Shown here: positions 18,311-23,695 of the stretch, in pieces
Position numbering within the stretch: the first letter of the stretch is position 1
Layout of the letters: each line of letters starts with the position of its first letter
NCBI GenBank assembly: GCA_027579435.1
Contig: JANBPK010001609.1
Span: 1-23,695, forward strand
Direction: 5' to 3'
DNA: 23,695 bases
Source: Candolleomyces eurysporus
Taxonomy: Eukaryota > Basidiomycota > Agaricomycetes > Agaricales > Psathyrellaceae
Notes under the pieces: generated by a model
The model's input: the letters and a program-made list of their open reading frames with translations, nothing else
Databases searched by the model: none
Told to the model about the DNA's origin: nothing
Program-made: the position numbers and the translations under genes

Positions 18311-18838
18311 CGACATGAGTAGCACCCTTTTTTACCTCAGGATACCTACGGGGACTCCCGCGCAGTCCCGTTCAGTCTAATTTGAGACTCAGAATGACAT
18401 ATCCTATCAGTATTTCTCACCTGAAAGCCGTTCCTTGGGACGATGGCGAGTCCATGGACTTGGAGAAGTTGTCCCTGTTTGGTTTCTATTTGCGGATCCA
18501 GTCTGTAGCCTGGACCGACTGATTCATGGCGGGCACGAGGATTCCATGCAGATCTACAAGCTTCGGCAGAGCCCACAATGCACGCTGATTCGCTGAAGAG
18601 GGCCATGACTCGAGATATTCTGAATCCAATACTTATATGATCTTTTAGCACATAAGCATGACGTTGAGCAAGGCGCTTTAGAGCGCAACTACCGCTCTTG
18701 TCCTTCTTCAAGCAGCAGAGCAACATACAAACCAGACCCAAGCCGCAGATGACTGACGGTGGAAGATCTTCACTGACTGCGGAGGAAACCTCGTCCTACT
18801 TCCCATCAGAGGCTGATGGAGTGTGGCGGACCGAGCCA
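18311..18838. other. No supported gene
   Basis: A minus frame at 18741-18346 runs for 131 codons but lacks splice, promoter or motif support. I see nothing else. Confidence 0.3.
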
Positions 18839-18909
18839 GGCGAGTTGGCGTAGTGGTATCGCGTCCTACTTGTAATGGGAAGGTCATACGTTCGAACCAG
18901 GTCCGTGGT
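18839..18909 (+). pseudogene. tRNA-Thr(UGU)-like relic
   Basis: The internal promoter parts are good: TGGCGTAGTGG (box A) and GTTCGAACC (box B). The anticodon arm pairs fully, TCCTA-CTTGTAA-TGGGA, with anticodon TGT. After box B the sequence diverges: the T stem pairs poorly and the 3' acceptor strand does not complement the 5' GGCGAGT. So this is a broken tRNA-Thr or the head of a tRNA-derived element. It lies 67 bases before the right-hand HMGR duplication. Confidence 0.55.
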
Positions 18910-19148
18910 ATCCTCACATTCCACGAAATTTCCATGTGTCTGCGTTCTATATTCACCAATCGCTTTAGTGCGAGACGTCTGAGCAGCCGATATATCCTTC
19001 AAGGCAGTGATTGACTTCACAATTCCAAGTCTTTGCTTTAATGTGGCTATAATACAGGTGTGTATGTGAATCTATGATTCTAGCAGTTCTATGAAGTCCG
19101 CAAATGCTCGAATAACTAGTAGTCCAAGGGTGCTCTGGTATTTAAAAA

Positions 19149-20803
19149 TCAAGCTCTGGATGTAAATCCAGCGCCAGGTGTCACAGGAACAGACGCAGCA
19201 GGTGTGTTCACCTGCGACCTGTTGTGCGCCATGTGTGCTTTGATGAGGTGGCCTGCAGCGAGCGCACTGAGCAACGACAACTCTCCGGCCAAGACGGCGG
19301 AGGCGATGATGCGGGCGAGTGTCTGCGCGTTCTGGCCCGGTTGTTGAGGATGAGCGCCTCGAACGCCGAGCATGTCGAGGACACCCTGTTGGGGAGCCAG
19401 GACGGTGCCCCCGCCGACTGTCCCGACCTCGATACAGGGCATGGTAACCGAGACAAGGAGGTCTTCGCCGTTGAGTCCGGTTCTAGAGAAAATCGGTTAG
19501 TATCGTAAGCGTCGGAACGGAAGATTAGGCACTTACGGTTCCATCAGTGTCATACACATCGAGCTCTCCACATTCTGCGCCGGGTCTTGACCCGTCGCCA
19601 GGAAGATGGCCGTGAGGATATTCGCAGCATGAGCATTGAATCCGCCGATCGACCCCGCCATCGCGCTGCCCATCAGGTTCTTCTTCACATTCAAGTTGCA
19701 CAGGTCCCTGACTGTCGTCTTTAACACCGTCTTGACGACATGCCCAGGAATAACAGCCTCAGCTACGACATTCTTCCCCCTCCCTTCGATCCAGTTGATC
19801 GCCGCCGGTTTCTTGTCAGTGCAATAGTTGCCCGAAAGCGCGAGGACGACCATTTCAGGGAAACGTTTCTGCATCGCTTCCAGCGCCTTCTCCGTCCCCT
19901 TCGAAATCATGTTCATCCCCATCGCGTCACCGGTCGTCCGTAGCGAACCGCACGTAGAGCGTCCTTCCGGCAATCGCTGTCTTCAAGCTCTTCAGCTTGG
20001 CGAACCTCGAAGTCGACTCGAATGCTTCCCGGAGCGCCGCGTGTCCCCTCGGCCGAATCGATCCACGCCTTGGCCTTTCCAGCCTGGATAGCGGAGGGGA
20101 AGTCGATGGCTGGGCCGCGAGTCATACCGTCACCGACGAGGACGGTGCTGACGCCTCCGCCAGCGTTGAGAGCTTTGCAGCCTCGAGAAGTTGAGGCGAC
20201 GAGAGTGCCTTCAGCTGTGGCCATTGGGATGGGGTATTGTTTGCCATCGACAGTCAAGGGACCAGCGACGCCAAGGGGGATTGGGATGTAGCCGACAACG
20301 TTCTCGCAGCAAGCCCCGAGAACTCGGGAATAGTCGTAGTTCTCGTATGGGATGCTCGAGGATTCGAGCGTACCGGTGGACGAGGCACGAGCTACCGAAG
20401 ATAATGTAAGTCTGTGATTCGTTGATAATTTTGGAAGCGCCTTACAGAGAATAGCGCGCCTGATGCGAACAGCTCGTTCGAGTTGGTCCATACCGAAAAG
20501 TTTCTCGAGAGCGTATGTGGCAATGTTGCCATTATTGGCAAGCATGATGACCTCCTCGTCGCTGAGGAGAGCTAGCGATTGGCTCCTTGGCCTGGAAGGT
20601 TCTTCGTAGATGGCCAAGCATTCTTCCAAAGAGCGGAGGAAATAGCTCTCTTCGGAATCTTGCTTAGGCGATGATGATCCCGAATCGGAGGAAGGAGGTG
20701 AAGGCAAGGATTGCTCGGGGTGAGCGAGCTTGACCTTCTTCAACTTCAAGTCCAAGTCCCGAACAGAGAAAGAAGAGGTGTGTTGTTGAGCAATGGAAGA
20801 CAT
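19149..20803 (-). pseudogene. HMG-CoA reductase, catalytic domain only, copy 2 (frameshifted)
   Basis: Exons 20803-20446, 20391-19537 and 19482-19149 match copy 1; introns are 54 and 54 nt, the second with a CTAAC branch site. Exon 2 carries two extra single bases relative to copy 1, at about 20046 (CCC to CCCC) and about 19938 (an added C). They shift the frame twice in the same direction, so as given the gene cannot be translated through. All catalytic motifs remain in the respective frames, including DAMGMNM, the Lys region and GTVGGGT. The leader of 119 residues differs from copy 1 at about seven positions, the catalytic part at very few, so selection acted on both copies after duplication. 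The insertions extend C runs, typical of sequencing error, so an intact gene is possible. Confidence 0.8.
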
Positions 20804-20902
20804 TGTTGCTGAGTTGTTGGGACTGAAGAAGAAAGCACCTGTGGAAGCAAGTGAAGTAAGTGGCCGGGGCTGGTTACTTTCTCCAGGTCTTCAACCCGAT
20901 GC

Positions 20903-20909
20903 TTTTATA
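20903..20909 (-). promoter_or_regulatory. TATA box of HMGR copy 2
   Basis: TATAAAA on the minus strand, 100 bases before the ATG, matches the TATA box of copy 1. Confidence 0.7.
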
Positions 20910-20996
20910 TTCCCGCCTCCCCACCTCGCAGATGCACATCAAAGTCGGTCTTTGGGCATGGGACAGAGGCTTCATGACGCCTTCAAGCCGACTCCG

Positions 20997-21016
20997 CTGT
21001 GGGACATATCCCACAG
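20997..21016. promoter_or_regulatory. Perfect inverted repeat in the HMGR copy 2 promoter
   Basis: Identical in all 20 bases to 12360-12379: arms CTGTGGGA and TCCCACAG around CATA. Flanking bases have changed, so the site itself seems preserved. Confidence 0.6.
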
Positions 21017-21039
21017 CACCCGCCTGTAGAGGCATCCCA

Positions 21040-21054
21040 CTCGGCAAATCCGAG
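21040..21054. promoter_or_regulatory. CTCGG-N5-CCGAG site, HMGR copy 2 promoter
   Basis: Same sequence and spacing as 12403-12417, with CGG and CCG arms five bases apart. Confidence 0.45.
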
Positions 21055-21426
21055 AGGGTCACGTAGCACCACTCTGATGGCGACATGGACAGTTGTTTTC
21101 CTGTCCCACAAATTGGCTGGCTAATTGTCCGAAGTATCCCACCCACCACGACGGGTTCCGGCGGTACTCCCTGCAAGATGGACATCAGAAATCAGTGTAA
21201 TTGCGATATCCGAAATCATTCAAGGTTTCAAAAGTGTTAGCCACCTTGGACAAACCTGTGCCTCAGTCATGGCGAGCGTGAGTCAAAATTTTGACGTAGA
21301 AAGGTTTTTTCTACGGGTTCAACGTTGGCCAGCGTCGGCCACATCTTCCTGTGCCACCGTGGTTTGCAGAGAACGACGATAGGGACCGGAGATCTTTGCA
21401 GTGAGCCTCGACGGAGCTTGAATTTG

Positions 21427-21838
21427 TTTTGCTCCTTGATTCTCGGACCCACTCCGCTCTTTCCATTTTCCTGACTTTCGCCAGGATTCCCGTGAAGTAT
21501 CACTCGCTGGCTTCACCCTGTACGGGCATTATCTGTTCTCAGTCTAGTCTTGAAAAGTACAACAGATGGTATTTCATTCCACACAATCAAGCGTCTATCT
21601 ATACAAGCAAATACACGGTAACAACGATCGAGAGGAGCCTAAGCACATAGCTATATAATAACAACATGGAGCAGATTTTCTATAGGTGATTCCGTTTCCA
21701 GACTTTCGAGAAGATAGCAGTAGACGTGGAGGAGGTGAATGGAGGGAGGAAAGGAAGGGATAAAATACGGATAAAGAAACGAAGGGAGCCCACACCAACG
21801 GATGCGACAGATACTCCTTTTCTCGTGTTTGGTTTTCA
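21427..21838. other. Intergenic, between HMGR copy 2 and the trehalose gene
   Basis: Unique sequence beyond the duplication edge. I see no gene. Frames are short and lack splice signals. Confidence 0.4.
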
Positions 21839-21844
21839 TTTATT
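21839..21844 (-). terminator. Polyadenylation signal of the trehalose-complex gene
   Basis: AATAAA on the minus strand, about 55 bases after the stop at 21899. Confidence 0.5.
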
Positions 21845-21898
21845 CTGTTGCTTTTGCCGCTTGTTGAACTACACCATAACGCCCACCCCGCCTTCCTC

Positions 21899-23695
21899 TC
21901 AAGTACTCACCGCAGAGAACGCCTTCAACACTCCCCTAACCTCCTCATAGTCCACCTTCCACCTCGCATCAGTACCCTTCCCACTCGTACTGACCGTCTC
22001 CGCCCCGTCGTTCTCATTCAACCTTCTCAACAGCCTCTCATCACTGCTAATCGCCAACATGAAGTCGGTCTCCTCAACACCACCGTCGCCTCCCATCAAC
22101 CCACTCGACCCTCCGTACCCACCAGCACCGCTTCCGTGAGCGCCAACACCGGCGTGGAAGCCGCCGAAGCCGTAGTCTTCGGTGTCGGGTGGCATCCACG
22201 CTGCTCGACCGGCGTAGGGAGAGCGGGCAGGGCCTCCAGGGTGCATCACAGCTGCGACCGCGGTGGAGCGAGAGATGTTGTTGGGCAGGACAAGGAAGGA
22301 GTTCTTTCCTGGGATGATACGGATACCGAATCGTTCACCAAGCCTAGGTATCGGATTTTCGGACATGAGATCTCGAACTGATGACGGAGAGGTCAGAAAA
22401 CTTACGAGTCGAAGATATGGTTTTGAGCCTCGGCAGCTTGCCTGCGAGCCCATTGACGGTCAGCGCTGTTCTCGTCAACGTCTCCGCTCCAGAACCTCCA
22501 GACGAGGGAAGCTTCGCGTTCTTCGATAAATGAGTTGGGAGTGCGCTCGGTGAACTAGAAAGAAATCAGACCGGGAATCGACAAAATAGCGGGAAATGAG
22601 CATACGTAGTGTAAAATTTCCAAGCAAGAACTCATCCAACTCAAGTTGAACTGCGAAACCATGCTGATCCACTGACCGTCCACGTTCTTCGTGGTCCGGG
22701 TCTTGATGAAGCATCCGTTCTCCGCACTGCAAAAGAAAAACAGACACAGTCAAATCAATATTTCTCTCAAAAGATCCGTAATGGAAGGGACCACTCACAT
22801 GATTCCGACTTTGGGAGCGACCTTGGTCAACTTGCCCAAAATACCGGTCCTAGCCAGCCCACTGAGAACCCACACCTCATTCTTCTTATCCTCCGCAAGG
22901 GATTTCAATAACTCAACACTTTCCTTTGGCCACGCCTCATCGTCCTCACTCCACTCCGGCTCCTTCCTCAACATCCAATTCTGCATCCCTTCTTTGCTCA
23001 AGTCACGTCTCCACAGCGTACCCTCAAAGTCGATGAGAATGAGTCGCTTCATAGAGTGCTTGTATCGAGGGAGGAGACGGGAAAGATTAAACACAGGAAC
23101 GGAATCGGGATCGGACGAGGATTGAGAGAGTGAAGCGATGTGCGCGGCATGCGATCGCAGAGTACGGTTGAGGAATGTTGTGATGAAGCTTTGGGCGGTT
23201 TGAGTGGTGACGTGGTTGTGTAGGTCCTCCCAGCGGGACTTGGCCTCGTCCTTGCTCATCGTCAAAGCCTAAAGTAAGAGTGATTGATATGAGCATGACG
23301 TAGACAGTAGATAGACAGATAATGAGACGGACCTTGTTAATGGCCACCGAAGTGTCGCGGTAATCCCAAGGGTTGATAGCAATGCAACTTCTGAATCCAC
23401 TATAGCTGTAGCTTCCTGTGAACTACCGTCTGGTCAGGTATCGACTCCGGAGGATGGATATGAGTCGCAAGCATACCTCACTCAAAATGAGAGCCCCGTA
23501 CTTCCCATCCTGGCACTCGATGAATTCGTGCGTTCTCAGAGCCATACCCTCTCTCAAGCTCGTCACAATGAAAGCATCACCCACAGTCAGGAGCGCTAGA
23601 TACTGGCTAAAGGTGAGATCCTGGGTATGTAAGAAGACGACAGGCTGATAGGTGAGAGTGGAGAAGCGCGAGTTGATGCGAGAGACGACGTCGGC
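21899..23695 (-). CDS. Trehalose synthase complex regulatory subunit (Tps3/Tsl1-like), 3' part
   Basis: The gene enters from the right edge. Visible exons are 23695-23477, 23422-23333, 23268-22799, 22726-22606, 22554-22406 and 22343-21899, with introns of 51-72 nt, giving 497 residues in frame. The first about 150 residues are the end of a GT20 (trehalose-6-phosphate synthase-like) domain: SRINSRFSTLTYQPVVFLH, GDAFIVTSLREGMALRTHEF, then INPWDYRDTSVAINKAL. A HAD phosphatase-like domain follows. Its motif I is LIDFEGTLW, where catalytic phosphatases have DxDGT, and the GDDxxDE motif is replaced by LAISSDERLL. WVLSG and GCFIK mark the other motifs. The losses point to an inactive scaffold that regulates the Tps1/Tps2 complex in the cytosol. 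Between motifs lies a Gly-rich insert of about 45 residues (GFGGFHAGVGAHGSGAGGYG). The C-terminus may end VST or, by a further GTGAGT splice, NK. Confidence 0.88.

Larger units (their letters stand above)
18976..21426. repeat. Segmental duplication, right copy (HMGR locus)
   Basis: Direct repeat of 10363-12786, of almost equal length. The outer promoter ends (about 21180-21426) are the most diverged part. See the left copy for content. Confidence 0.95.

Noticed and set aside
18346..18741. 131-codon minus frame
   Set aside because: No domain, promoter or conserved partner; composition typical of a chance opening.
12186..18975. Intact transposable element between the HMGR copies
   Set aside because: I found no long terminal repeats, terminal inverted repeats, target-site duplication or reverse transcriptase/transposase motifs.
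1..23695. CRISPR array or prokaryotic operon
   Set aside because: The short tandem repeats have no spacers of regular unique sequence, and the genes are spliced eukaryotic genes.

Overview
The window looks like draft nuclear DNA from a mushroom-type basidiomycete (Agaricomycetes). The support is dense genes with 46-72 nt GT..AG introns, two MYND-finger proteins of a type expanded in these fungi, a mitochondrial ribosomal protein gene in a fungal exon layout, and a Tps3/Tsl1-like trehalose synthase subunit. Isolated N bases (4960, 10651, 10672, 10690, 11659, 16420, 16431, 17881, 18071) mark uncertain consensus. All calls come from reading the sequence; no homology search was run. Gene models are my own splice reconstructions, checked for frame.

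Left part (1-10 kb), ordinary genes. A MYND-finger protein (2657-480, minus). A cyclin-box-like protein (3738-3055, minus) with a duplicated copy of its own 3' end just downstream. Two neighbouring acidic/proline-rich proteins that share a C-terminal C2H2 finger (4660-4265 and 6713-5355, minus). Nuclear-encoded mitochondrial ribosomal protein uS19 (7285-6855, minus, four exons). A divergently transcribed small single-pass membrane protein with two PPxY motifs (7582-8228, plus). A second MYND-finger protein (8494-9991, plus, seven exons).

Central and right part (10.3-21.4 kb). A direct segmental duplication of about 2.4 kb (10363-12786 and 18976-21426) carries an HMG-CoA reductase gene with its promoter. 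Both copies encode only the soluble catalytic half (about 514 aa). The start codon follows a TATA box, with an in-frame stop between, so the membrane/sterol-sensing half is absent rather than unseen. Each copy has frame problems: one extra base next to an N in copy 1, two single-base insertions in copy 2. The 6.2 kb between the copies is gene-poor. It holds a second, older duplicated pair (about 16.0-16.46 and 17.8-18.3 kb), an F-box-like remnant, short tandem repeats and a tRNA-Thr-like relic close to the right-hand copy.

Right edge (23695-21899, minus): the 3' six exons of a GT20/HAD trehalose-synthase-complex protein whose phosphatase motifs are substituted, indicating a regulatory subunit. 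No operon-like system is present. The most unusual locus is the pair of sterol-sensing-domain-less HMG-CoA reductase genes with conserved palindromic promoter sites.
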